This document shows, in pieces, positions 39,877 through 48,729 of a stretch of 64,000 nucleotides of DNA (positions are counted from its first letter, which is position 1; each line of letters opens with the position of its first letter). Source of the stretch: Pseudomonas sp. AOB-7 (GTDB lineage: Bacteria > Pseudomonadota > Gammaproteobacteria > Pseudomonadales > Pseudomonadaceae); assembly GCF_003696305.1 (NCBI RefSeq), contig NZ_RFFK01000011.1, forward strand, positions 62,001-126,000. Direction: 5' to 3'. Both the position numbers and the translations under genes were made by a program. Under the pieces are notes generated by a model. It saw only the letters and a program-made list of their open reading frames with translations. It had not been told where the DNA came from and made no database searches.

Positions 39877-41409
39877 ATGAGCGCCACGCCCAAACCCTTG
39901 GTTCTGATCATCCTCGACGGCTTCGGTCACAGCGACAACCCCGAGCACAACGCCATCCACGCCGCCAACACGCCGGTCTACGACCGCCTGCGCGCCAGCT
40001 ATCCGCACGGCCTGATCTCCGGCAGCGGCATGGACGTCGGCCTGCCGGACGGACAGATGGGCAACTCCGAGGTCGGCCATATGAACCTCGGCGCCGGCCG
40101 CGTGGTGTACCAGGACTTCACCCGGGTGACCAAGGCCATCCGCGACGGCGAGTTCTTCGACAACGCCGCGATCAACCAGGCGGTGGACAAGGCCGTGGGC
40201 GCCGGCAAGGCCGTGCATATCCTCGGCCTGCTCTCCGACGGCGGCGTGCACAGCCACCAGGACCACCTGGTGGCCATGGCCGAACTGGCCGTGCGCCGCG
40301 GCGCCGAGAAGATCTACCTGCACGCCTTTCTCGACGGCCGCGACACCCCGCCGAAGAGCGCGCAGGGCTCCATCGAGCTGCTCGACGCCGCCTTCGCCCG
40401 CCTCGGCAAGGGCCGCATCGCCAGCCTGATCGGCCGCTACTTCGCCATGGACCGCGACAACCGCTGGGACCGCGTCGAGCAGGCCTACCAGCTGATCGTC
40501 GAGGGCAGTGCCCAGTTCAGTGCCGCCAGCGCCGTGGAGGGGCTGAACGCCGCCTACGCGCGCGGCGAGAGCGACGAGTTCGTCAAGGCCACCGGCATCG
40601 GCGCGCCGGTCCGGGTGGAAGACGGCGATGCCGTGGTGTTTATGAACTTCCGCGCGGACAGGGCGAGAGAATTGACCCGCACCTTCGTCGAGCCCGGCTT
40701 CAAGGAATTCGAGCGCCAGCGCGTGCCGCAGGTCGGCTTCGTCATGCTCACCCAGTACGCCGCGAGCATCCCGGCGCCGGCCGCCTTCGCCCCCGAGGCG
40801 CTGACCAACGTGCTCGGCGAATACCTGGCGAAACACGGCAAGACCCAGCTGCGCATCGCCGAGACCGAGAAGTACGCCCACGTCACCTTCTTCTTCTCCG
40901 GCGGCCGCGAGGAGCCGTTCGAGGGCGAAGAGCGCATCCTCATCCCCTCGCCGAACGTCGCCACCTACGACCTCAAGCCGGAAATGAGCGCGCCGGAAGT
41001 CACCGACAAGATCGTCGATGCCATCGACAACCAGCGCTATGACGTGATCATCGTCAACTACGCCAACGGCGACATGGTCGGTCACACCGGCGTGTTCGAG
41101 GCCGCGGTCAAGGCCGTGGAATGCCTGGACGCCTGCGTCGGCCGCATCGTCGATGCATTGGACAAGGTCGGCGGCGAAGCGCTGATCACCGCCGACCACG
41201 GCAACGTCGAGCAGATGGAGGACGAGTGCACCGGCCAGGCGCACACCGCGCACACCTGCGAGCCGGTGCCGTTCATCTACGTCGGCAAGCGCCCGGCGCG
41301 CATCCGCGCCGGCGGCGTGCTGGCCGACGTGGCGCCGACCCTGCTGAGCCTGATGGGCCTGGAAAAACCGGCGGAAATGACCGGTACGTCCATCGTCCTG
41401 CTCGACTGA
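39877..41409 (+). CDS. gpmI: 2,3-bisphosphoglycerate-independent phosphoglycerate mutase
   Basis: A 510-residue manganese enzyme of glycolysis and gluconeogenesis. The N-terminal ILDGFGH metal segment and the phosphoserine motif GQMGNSEVGHMNLGAG (Ser64) are present. The phosphotransferase domain insert and the C-terminal TADHGNVEQM metal ligands are intact. Length matches the family. The gene is divergent from the rhodanese operon and ends in a strong terminator before envC. Confidence 0.97.
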   Translation: MSATPKPLVLIILDGFGHSDNPEHNAIHAANTPVYDRLRASYPHGLISGSGMDVGLPDGQMGNSEVGHMNLGAGRVVYQDFTRVTKAIRDGEFFDNAAINQAVDKAVGAGKAVHILGLLSDGGVHSHQDHLVAMAELAVRRGAEKIYLHAFLDGRDTPPKSAQGSIELLDAAFARLGKGRIASLIGRYFAMDRDNRWDRVEQAYQLIVEGSAQFSAASAVEGLNAAYARGESDEFVKATGIGAPVRVEDGDAVVFMNFRADRARELTRTFVEPGFKEFERQRVPQVGFVMLTQYAASIPAPAAFAPEALTNVLGEYLAKHGKTQLRIAETEKYAHVTFFFSGGREEPFEGEERILIPSPNVATYDLKPEMSAPEVTDKIVDAIDNQRYDVIIVNYANGDMVGHTGVFEAAVKAVECLDACVGRIVDALDKVGGEALITADHGNVEQMEDECTGQAHTAHTCEPVPFIYVGKRPARIRAGGVLADVAPTLLSLMGLEKPAEMTGTSIVLLD

Positions 41410-41426
41410 ACGTCGATAATCCGCCA

Positions 41427-41463
41427 AACGCCCCGCGCCTTGAGGCCCGGGGCGTTTTTTTTG
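41427..41463 (+). terminator. Rho-independent terminator after gpmI
   Basis: AACGCCCCG (41427-41435) pairs with CGGGGCGTT (41448-41456) and is followed by an uninterrupted T-run to 41463. It lies 18 bp after the gpmI stop. Confidence 0.92.
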
Positions 41464-41517
41464 CCCGGCGGCGCGGGCATACTAGGGCCCATTCCACCGC
41501 CAGGTGTCGCCCCGCCC

Positions 41518-42759
41518 ATGCTCCGCATCCTCGCCCTGATCCTGCTCAGCAGCCTGATCGCCCCCGTCCTTGCCGACCAGCGCGCCGACACCCAGCGCCA
41601 GCTGGAAGCCGCACGTCAGGACGTGGCCGAGCTGAAGAAGCTGCTGGAGAAACTGCAGCAGGAGAAATCCGGCGTGCAGCAACAGCTGAAGAAGACCGAA
41701 ACCGAGATGGGCGCGCTGGAAGGCCAGGTCAAGGAGCTGCAGCGCGAACTCAAGGGCAGCGAACAGGAGATCCAGCGCCTGGATCAGGAGAAAAAAAAAC
41801 TCCAGAGCGCACGCACTGAACAGCAGCGGCTGATCGCCATCCAGGCCCGCGCCGCCTACCAGAGCGGCCGCCAGGAGTACGTCAAGCTGCTGCTCAACCA
41901 GCAGAACCCGGAAAAGTTCTCGCGCACCCTGACCTACTACGACTATCTCAGCCAGGCGCGCCTGGAACAGCTCGCGGCGTTCAACGAGACCCTGCGCCAG
42001 CTGGCCAACGTCGAGCAGGAAATCGCCAACCACCAGGCCCAGCTGCAGGCGCAGAAGGCCGGCCTCGACGAGCGCCACGCCAAGCTCGCGGAGGCGCGCA
42101 AGGAGCGCCAGCAGGCGCTGGCCAAGCTCAACAGCGAATTCGCCAGCCGCGACCAGCGGCTCAAGGCGCGCCAGCAGGAACAGGCCGAGCTGGGCCGCGT
42201 GCTGAAGACCATCGAAGAGACCCTGGCGCGTCAGGCGCGCGAGGCCGAGGAGGCGCGCAAACGCGCTCTGCTGGCGCAGCAGGCAGAGCAGGCACGGCCG
42301 GGCAACCCGCCGCCGAGCGGCCCGCCGGTCAGCTCCGGCGCCACCTATGGCGGGCCTTTCGCCAGTGCCCGCGGCAAGTTGCCCTGGCCGGTCGATGGCC
42401 GTTTGGTGGCACGCTACGGAACCCCGCGCGGCGGCGACGCTCGTACTAAATGGGACGGCGTGCTGATCGGCGCGCCGGCCGGCAGCCAGGTGCGCGCCGT
42501 ACACGGCGGCCGCGTGGTATTCGCCGACTGGTTGCGCGGCGCCGGTCTACTGGTCATTCTCGACCATGGCAACGGCTATCTGAGCCTCTACGGTCACAAC
42601 CAGAACCTGCTGAAGAACGCCGGCGACCTGGTCAAGGCCGGCGAAGCCATCGCCACCGTGGGTACCAGCGGCGGCCAGGATACGCCGGCACTGTATTTCG
42701 CCATTCGCCAGCAGGGTCGCCCCAGCGACCCGGCGCAATGGTGTCGCGCGCAGGGATAG
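41518..42759 (+). CDS. envC: Murein hydrolase activator EnvC
   Basis: A 413-residue periplasmic protein: signal peptide (1-19), a long coiled coil rich in Q, E, K and L (about 20-265), and a C-terminal LytM/M23 domain. The LytM site is degenerate (DGVLIGA and ALYFAIRQQ in place of the metal-binding His motifs), as in E. coli EnvC, which activates amidases AmiA and AmiB during cell separation. Nine A residues in a row (41791-41799) encode KKK in the coiled coil. ATG 41518 is the one that gives a signal peptide. ctpA follows after 30 bp. Confidence 0.92.
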   Translation: MLRILALILLSSLIAPVLADQRADTQRQLEAARQDVAELKKLLEKLQQEKSGVQQQLKKTETEMGALEGQVKELQRELKGSEQEIQRLDQEKKKLQSARTEQQRLIAIQARAAYQSGRQEYVKLLLNQQNPEKFSRTLTYYDYLSQARLEQLAAFNETLRQLANVEQEIANHQAQLQAQKAGLDERHAKLAEARKERQQALAKLNSEFASRDQRLKARQQEQAELGRVLKTIEETLARQAREAEEARKRALLAQQAEQARPGNPPPSGPPVSSGATYGGPFASARGKLPWPVDGRLVARYGTPRGGDARTKWDGVLIGAPAGSQVRAVHGGRVVFADWLRGAGLLVILDHGNGYLSLYGHNQNLLKNAGDLVKAGEAIATVGTSGGQDTPALYFAIRQQGRPSDPAQWCRAQG

Positions 42760-42789
42760 GCGCCGTTTTTCGCTAATTAGGAGTTCGAC

Positions 42790-44094
42790 ATGTCGCATCG
42801 CTTCCGTCCCACCTGCCTGGCGCTGGCCCTCGGCCTGCTGCTCGGCGCGCCCGCCCTGCAGGCGGCCGAGCCCGCCCCCGCGGCGGCGAGCAGCAAGGCG
42901 CCGCTGCCGCTGGACGACCTGCGCACCTTCGCCGAGGTGATGGACCGGATCAAGGCCGCCTATGTCGAACCGGTCAGCGACAAGACCCTGCTGGAGAACG
43001 CCATCAAGGGCATGCTCAGCAACCTCGACCCGCACTCGGCCTACCTCGAGCCGGAGGCCTTCCTCGAGCTGCAGGAGAGCACCAGCGGCGAGTTCGGCGG
43101 CCTGGGCATCGAGGTCGGCATGGAAGACGGCTTCGTCAAGGTGGTCTCGCCCATCGACGACACCCCGGCGTCCCAAGCCGGCATCCAGCCGGGCGATCTG
43201 ATCGTCAAGATCGACGGCCAGCCGACCAAGGGCCTGTCGATGATGGAAGCGGTGGACAAGATGCGCGGCAAGGCCGGCAGCAAGATCGAGCTGACCCTGG
43301 TGCGCGACGGCGGCCGCCCCTTCGACCTGACCCTGACCCGCGCGGTGATCAAGGTGCGCAGCGTCAAGAGCCAGATGCTCGAGGACGGCTACGGCTACCT
43401 GCGTATCTCGCAGTTCCAGGTCAACACCGGCGAGGAAGTCGGCAAGGCGCTGACCAGACTGCGCAAGGACAACGGCGACAAGAAGCTGCGCGGCCTGGTC
43501 ATGGACCTGCGCAACAACCCCGGCGGTGTGCTGCAGGCGGCGGTGGAGGTCACCGACCATTTCCTCAAGAAGGGCCTGATCGTCTACACCGAGGGCCGCC
43601 TGGCCAACTCCGAACTGCGTTTCAACGCCGACCCGGCCGACGCCAGCGAAGGCGTGCCGCTGGTGGTGCTGATCAACGGCGGCAGTGCCTCGGCCTCGGA
43701 GATCGTCGCCGGCGCCCTGCAGGACCACAAGCGCGCGGTGCTGATGGGCACCGACAGCTTCGGCAAGGGCTCGGTGCAGACCGTGCTGCCGCTGAACAAC
43801 GACCGCGCGCTGAAACTGACCACGGCGCTGTACTTCACCCCCAACGGTCGCTCGATCCAGGCCCAGGGCATCGTTCCCGACATCGAGGTGGCGCGCGCCA
43901 AGCTGACCCGCGAACAGGACAACGAGGGCATCAAGGAAGCCGACCTGCAGGGCCACCTGGGCAACGGCAACGGCGGCGCCGACCGCCCGAGCAAGGCCAA
44001 AGCGGCCCAACCGCAGCGCCCGCAGGACGACGACTACCAGCTGAGCCAGGCGCTCAACCTGCTCAAGGGCCTGAGCGTGACCCGCGGCGGCTGA
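42790..44094 (+). CDS. ctpA: C-terminal processing protease, S41 family (CtpA)
   Basis: A 434-residue periplasmic protease with a signal peptide (1-26) and a PDZ domain (about 95-180, with GGLGIEVGMEDGFVKVVSP). The S41 catalytic core follows, with the Ser in NGGSASASEIVAGAL and the Lys in SFGKGSVQTV. CtpA in P. aeruginosa works with the adaptor LbcA to degrade peptidoglycan cross-link hydrolases. AGGAG lies 7 bases before the ATG. It is the second gene of the envC-ctpA operon and has a strong terminator. Confidence 0.95.
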   Translation: MSHRFRPTCLALALGLLLGAPALQAAEPAPAAASSKAPLPLDDLRTFAEVMDRIKAAYVEPVSDKTLLENAIKGMLSNLDPHSAYLEPEAFLELQESTSGEFGGLGIEVGMEDGFVKVVSPIDDTPASQAGIQPGDLIVKIDGQPTKGLSMMEAVDKMRGKAGSKIELTLVRDGGRPFDLTLTRAVIKVRSVKSQMLEDGYGYLRISQFQVNTGEEVGKALTRLRKDNGDKKLRGLVMDLRNNPGGVLQAAVEVTDHFLKKGLIVYTEGRLANSELRFNADPADASEGVPLVVLINGGSASASEIVAGALQDHKRAVLMGTDSFGKGSVQTVLPLNNDRALKLTTALYFTPNGRSIQAQGIVPDIEVARAKLTREQDNEGIKEADLQGHLGNGNGGADRPSKAKAAQPQRPQDDDYQLSQALNLLKGLSVTRGG

Positions 44095-44112
44095 GGCGAA
44101 GCGGCGATACGA

Positions 44113-44143
44113 AAAAAGCCCGGACATGATGTCCGGGCTTTTT
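44113..44143 (+). terminator. Terminator after ctpA
   Basis: AAAAAGCCCGGACA, loop TGA, TGTCCGGGCTTTTT: a 14-bp stem with A and T tracts, 19 bp after the ctpA stop. Its symmetry would also work for the convergent binding-protein gene. Confidence 0.93.
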
Positions 44144-44159
44144 CTTGGCTTCGTCCCAG

Positions 44160-44205
44160 GGGGCGCCGTGCGCACCGAATAAACGGCTGGTGCGCGCGGC
44201 GCCCC
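44160..44205. repeat. GTGCGCACC palindrome
   Basis: 17-bp arms (44160-44176 and 44189-44205) match at 16 positions, with a 12-base loop. The core GTGCGCACC is shared with the element at 47639-47690 and a remnant near 56168. It lies between the ctpA terminator and the binding-protein stop. Confidence 0.7.
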
Positions 44206-44221
44206 TAGGCTGCGGGCCCGG

Positions 44222-44977
44222 TTACAGGTAATTGGCGGTGATATCGTCGATATAACCCTCGGCGCGCAGCTCGTCCAGGGCCTTCTGCAGGCGCTCGACC
44301 ACCTCGTCCGGGGTGTCCTTGTTCAGCGCCAGATAGAGCTCGGCATCGTTGAAGCGCAGCACGGTGGTCAGGCCGCTGACGTCCTCCTGCTTGGCCAGGT
44401 AGCGGCCCACCGGGTCGGTGGTGGCCCACAGGTCGATCTGCCCGCGCACCAGCTTCTTCACGTTCTCCTGATCGCGCAGGGCGTTGACCGGCTGCAGGCC
44501 CTGGCTCTCCAGATGCTGGCTGACCGCGTCGTTCTTGTAGGCGCCGATGCGGTACTGCGCGGCGTCCTTGAGGCTGGCCACGCTGAGGTTGTTGCCGGGC
44601 GCGGCGAGCAGCACCCAGCCGGTCTTGGCGATCGGCCCGACCCACTTGAACAGCGGCTGGCGCTCGGGCGTGAAGGTGGTGGAGAACAGGCCGTAGTTGG
44701 GCTTGTCCAGGGTCAGGCGGTAGAGGCGATCCCAGGGGAAGCGCAGGGTCAGGGTGTAGTCGATGCCGGCACGCTTGAACATCTCGCGCACGATATCGGC
44801 GCTGATGCCGTCGATGCCGTCGTCGCGGGCGAAGTTCTTGTCGTCCACCGCCATGTTGAAGGGCGGGAAGTTCTCGGTCAGCAGCACCACCTTGTAGTCC
44901 GGCGGCAGCTGCGCATGGGCGAAACCGCTGCCAAGCAGCAGGGCGACAAACAGGCTTTTCTTCAGAGTGTTCAGCAT
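44222..44977 (-). CDS. Orphan periplasmic solute-binding protein, family 3 (copy 1)
   Basis: A 251-residue SBP_bac_3 protein: signal peptide (about 1-21, GSGFAHA), then VVLLTENFPPFNMAV, GISADIVREMFKRAG, LRFPWDRLYRL and ALRDQENVKKLVRGQIDLWA. No permease or ATPase gene is next to it. Copies 2 and 3 (45107 and 45958) lie directly upstream in the same orientation and share the same motifs, so they arose by tandem duplication. An upstream ATG at 44995 is possible. It could serve a transporter elsewhere or sense a ligand. Confidence 0.85.
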   Translation of the reverse strand: MLNTLKKSLFVALLLGSGFAHAQLPPDYKVVLLTENFPPFNMAVDDKNFARDDGIDGISADIVREMFKRAGIDYTLTLRFPWDRLYRLTLDKPNYGLFSTTFTPERQPLFKWVGPIAKTGWVLLAAPGNNLSVASLKDAAQYRIGAYKNDAVSQHLESQGLQPVNALRDQENVKKLVRGQIDLWATTDPVGRYLAKQEDVSGLTTVLRFNDAELYLALNKDTPDEVVERLQKALDELRAEGYIDDITANYL

Positions 44978-45106
44978 AAGACGTACCGCTCGCATGATTT
45001 GTGGTTATGGCTAGCGACATCCTTGCGTGGACCCGAGTCCGGTGATTGGCACTCGAAGGTTCTGCCGTCCATGGCAAGCGACCGGCTTTTGGCCGGTCGC
45101 AGGGTC

Positions 45107-45862
45107 TTACAGGTAGCTATTGAGGATATCGTCGACGAAGCCCTCGGCGCGCATCTGCTCCAGCGCGGCCTGCAGCTTGGCGACTAGCTCGTCGGGCATT
45201 TCCTTGTTCAGCGCCAGGTACAGCTCGGCGCTGTCGAAGCGCAGCACCGTCTTCAGCCCGGAGATGCCTTCCTGCTTGGCCAGGTAGCGCCCGGCCGGAT
45301 CGCCGGTGGCCCACAGGTCGATCTGCCCGGCCATCAGCTTCTTGGCGTTCTCCTGATCACGCAGCGCGGTCAGCGGCTGCAGGCCCTTCTCCACCAGGTG
45401 CTCGGCGATGGCGTCGCCCTTGTAGGCGCCGACCTTGTATTGCTTGGCTTCGTCCAGGTTGTTCAGGCTGATCGGGCTGTCGCCCTTGGCCAGCATCACC
45501 CAGTCGTCCGGGCCAATCGGGCCGACCCACTTGAACAGCTGCTCGCGCTCGGGCAAACGAGCAGTGACGAACACGCCGTAGCCGGGTTTCTCCAGCGCCA
45601 GCTTGTAGATGCGATCCCAGGGGAAGCGCAGGGTCAGGCTGTACTTGACCCCGGCACGCTTGAACATCTCCCTGACGATATCCACGGCGATGCCGTCGAT
45701 ATTGTCTTCCTGGGCGAAGTTCTTGCCGTTGATGGCCATGTTGTAGGGCGGGAAATTCTCGGTCAGCAGCACCACGCTGTAGTCCGGGTCCACTTCGGCG
45801 CGCGCGGCAGCGGTCAGCACCACAAGGGTGCCGCCAAGCGCGAGGAGCAGGCGTTTGAACAT
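45107..45862 (-). CDS. Orphan periplasmic solute-binding protein, family 3 (copy 2)
   Basis: A 251-residue protein with signal peptide (1-22, cleavage near ARA-E), the closest relative of copy 1: VVLLTENFPPYNMAINGKNF, GIAVDIVREMFKRAG, LRFPWDRIYKLAL, and the same ending FVDDILNSYL versus YIDDITANYL. GAGAAGATCT precedes the ATG. The gaps of 129 bp to copy 1 and 95 bp to copy 3 suggest separate control is possible. The ligand is unknown; the PFNM/PYNM pocket region resembles amino-acid binders. Confidence 0.85.
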   Translation of the reverse strand: MFKRLLLALGGTLVVLTAAARAEVDPDYSVVLLTENFPPYNMAINGKNFAQEDNIDGIAVDIVREMFKRAGVKYSLTLRFPWDRIYKLALEKPGYGVFVTARLPEREQLFKWVGPIGPDDWVMLAKGDSPISLNNLDEAKQYKVGAYKGDAIAEHLVEKGLQPLTALRDQENAKKLMAGQIDLWATGDPAGRYLAKQEGISGLKTVLRFDSAELYLALNKEMPDELVAKLQAALEQMRAEGFVDDILNSYL

Positions 45863-45957
45863 AGATCTTCTCGTTCTTCTGAAAAGGCAGACCCCGCCAG
45901 AATAACCAGCACTTATGCTGCAGCACAGTGCCGGCGTGACAATCCTGGCAAATTGCC

Positions 45958-46692
45958 TCAATACCGGGCCTCGATGGCCTGCAGCACACCCTCGGCGCGC
46001 AGGGCGTCCAGAGCCGTCTGCAACTTCTGCACCAGCTCGTCGGGGGTCTGCCTGTTCAGTGCCAGGTAGAGCTCGGCGGTATGCAGGCGCTGCACCACCC
46101 TGAGGTTGTCGATGCCCTCCTGGCGGGCCATGTAGCGGCCCGCCTGGTCGGAGGTGACCCACAGGTCGATCTGCCCCTTGTCCAGTTTCCGGGCGTTCTC
46201 GTTGTCGCGCAGCGTGGTCTGCACGCTCAGGCCGCGGTCGAGGAGGAACTGGGTCTTGGCGTCGCCCTTGTAGCCGCCGATGCGGTAACGCGCGGCGTCC
46301 TGCAGGTTGGCCAGTTGGATCGGGCTGTCGCCCCTGGCCAGCAGAACCCAGTGATTGGTGGCGATGGGGCCGACCCACTTGAACAGCGCCTCGCGCTCCT
46401 GGGTGCGCGCGGTGGAGAACAGGCCGTAGCCGCCGTCCTCGAGGGTCTGCTGGTAGACCCGCTGCCAGGGGAAGCGCAGGATCTGCTGGCACTCGACCTC
46501 GGCGCGCTGGCACACCGCGCGCAGGATATCGGCACTGATGCCGCTGACCCCCTCGCCCTTGGCGAAGTTGCTGCCGTTGACCGACATGTTGAAGGGCGCC
46601 AGGTTCTCGGTGAGCAGCACCAGTGCCTCGGCGCGCGCCAGACTGGCGCCGCAGAACAGGAAAACAACGGCAAATAGCCGGAAAGCGGACAT
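45958..46692 (-). CDS. Orphan periplasmic solute-binding protein, family 3 (copy 3, most divergent)
   Basis: A 244-residue protein, signal peptide 1-20 (ASLARA), with the same scaffold as copies 1 and 2 but more diverged: LLTENLAPFNMSVNGSNF, GISADILRAVCQRAEVECQQ. It has two extra cysteines in that helix, which may form a disulfide. The C-terminus VLQAIEARY differs from the YL ending of the other two. GGAG lies 5 bases before ATG 46692. It is first in the tandem array and has no transporter partners nearby. Confidence 0.83.
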   Translation of the reverse strand: MSAFRLFAVVFLFCGASLARAEALVLLTENLAPFNMSVNGSNFAKGEGVSGISADILRAVCQRAEVECQQILRFPWQRVYQQTLEDGGYGLFSTARTQEREALFKWVGPIATNHWVLLARGDSPIQLANLQDAARYRIGGYKGDAKTQFLLDRGLSVQTTLRDNENARKLDKGQIDLWVTSDQAGRYMARQEGIDNLRVVQRLHTAELYLALNRQTPDELVQKLQTALDALRAEGVLQAIEARY

Positions 46693-46824
46693 AGGGACTC
46701 CGTGTCGGGAAAGTTCGGGATGCAGGGCGCGCAGCCGCACCGGGCGGCGGCCGGAGGGCCTGGGCGCAGGGGCGCCATGCTAGCGCCATCGATGGCATTG
46801 TGCCGTCGACTCGCCCGCAGCTTT

Positions 46825-46843
46825 GGCCGGCAGAACGCCGGCC
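46825..46843. repeat. GGCCGGC hairpin downstream of hisF
   Basis: GGCCGGC / GCCGGCC arms with a 5-base loop, 10 bp after the hisF stop on the minus strand. No T-run, so termination is uncertain. The 160-bp gap to binding-protein copy 3 presumably also holds that gene's promoter. Confidence 0.45.
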
Positions 46844-46852
46844 AGCAGAGGG

Positions 46853-47623
<771 letters not shown>

Positions 47624-47638
47624 GGCGACTTCTCTCGT

Positions 47639-47690
47639 AGGGTGCGCGGTGCGCACCGGTAACCCGTCAGGGGTGCGCACGGCGCACCCT
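47639..47690. repeat. Large palindrome inside the his operon (GTGCGCACC family)
   Basis: 19-bp arms (47639-47657 and 47672-47690) match at 18 positions around a 14-base loop. It fills almost the whole hisA-hisF gap. It will form a stable RNA hairpin and could reduce hisF expression relative to hisA or protect the upstream mRNA. Confidence 0.75.
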
Positions 47691-47699
47691 GCCCAACTC

Positions 47700-48437
47700 T
47701 CAGCCCTTGAAGCTGTCGCAGAAGGCCTGCGCTTCGGCCACGTCCAGGGTGCCCTCGTAGATGGCACGGCCGGTGATGGCGCCGATGATGCCGGGCGAGC
47801 GCGCCAGCAGCAGCTTCTCGATATCGCCGAGGTTGTGGATGCCGCCGGAGGCGATCACCGGAATCTTGCTGGCGGCGGCCAGCGCGGCGGTGGCTTCGAC
47901 GTTGCAGCCCTGCATCATGCCGTCCTTGGCGATGTCGGTATAAACGATTGCCGAGACGCCGTCGGCCTCGAAGCGCTTGGCCAGGTCGGTGGCCTGCACG
48001 CTGGACACTTCGGCCCAGCCGTCGGTGGCGACGAAACCGTCCTTGGCATCCAGACCGACGATCACCTTGCCGGGGAAGGCCTTGCACGCCTCGGCGACGA
48101 ACTCGGGCTCTTTCACCGCCTTGGTGCCGATGATCACGTAGCTGACCCCGGCGCGCACGTAGTGCTCGATGGTCTCCAGGGTGCGGATGCCGCCGCCGAT
48201 CTGGATCGGCAGGTTCGGGTAACGCTTGGCGATGGCGGTGACCACCTCGCCGTTGACCGGCTGCCCCTCGAAGGCGCCGTTAAGATCGACCAGGTGCAGC
48301 CGACGGCAGCCGCCCTCGACCCACTTGGCGGCCATGCTCACCGGGTCATCGGAGAACACCGTGGAGTCTTCCATACGGCCCTGACGCAGACGCACGCAGG
48401 CGCCGTCCTTCAGATCGATAGCGGGGATAATCAGCAT
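47700..48437 (-). CDS. hisA: ProFAR isomerase (1-(5-phosphoribosyl)-5-[(5-phosphoribosylamino)methylideneamino]imidazole-4-carboxamide isomerase)
   Basis: A 245-residue TIM barrel of histidine synthesis, start MLIIPAIDLKDGACVRL with the catalytic Asp8. The phosphate-binding QIGGGIRTLE and VIASGGIHNLGD loops and the TDIAKDGMM loop with the second Asp are present. It lies 37 bp after the DUF2164 gene. Confidence 0.97.
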   Translation of the reverse strand: MLIIPAIDLKDGACVRLRQGRMEDSTVFSDDPVSMAAKWVEGGCRRLHLVDLNGAFEGQPVNGEVVTAIAKRYPNLPIQIGGGIRTLETIEHYVRAGVSYVIIGTKAVKEPEFVAEACKAFPGKVIVGLDAKDGFVATDGWAEVSSVQATDLAKRFEADGVSAIVYTDIAKDGMMQGCNVEATAALAAASKIPVIASGGIHNLGDIEKLLLARSPGIIGAITGRAIYEGTLDVAEAQAFCDSFKG

Positions 48438-48474
48438 CGGTTGAACCTGCTCAAGTTTGAATACGGTAAGGCGC

Positions 48475-48729
48475 TCAGCTTTTCTCGAGCGCCCAGAGGT
48501 CGCTCTCGATGCTGTCGAACCTGTCCTTCAGGTGCGCCTGCACGTCGAGAATCGCCTTGTTGTAGTAGTGCGGTGCCAGCTCGCGCGTGATCAGGTCGAG
48601 CACTTCCTGCACCTCGAAGGTGCCCAGCTGCAGCTCGAAACGCTGGTCGAGAAAGCGCTGCAACAGCAGCAGCGCGGCCTGCTCCTGGGCAGGCTCCAGC
48701 GCCAGGCTCGGCACCTTGGCGCGCGCCAT
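48475..48729 (-). CDS. DUF2164 protein embedded in the his operon
   Basis: An 84-residue helical, soluble protein with LQRFLDQRFELQLGTFEVQEVLDLI and HYYNKAILDVQAHL, typical of DUF2164. Its ATG (48729-48727) shares a base with the hisH TAA in a TAATG overlap, so translation is coupled to hisH. No function is known. Its fixed place between hisH and hisA suggests a link to histidine synthesis or simple co-expression. Confidence 0.82.
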   Translation of the reverse strand: MARAKVPSLALEPAQEQAALLLLQRFLDQRFELQLGTFEVQEVLDLITRELAPHYYNKAILDVQAHLKDRFDSIESDLWALEKS

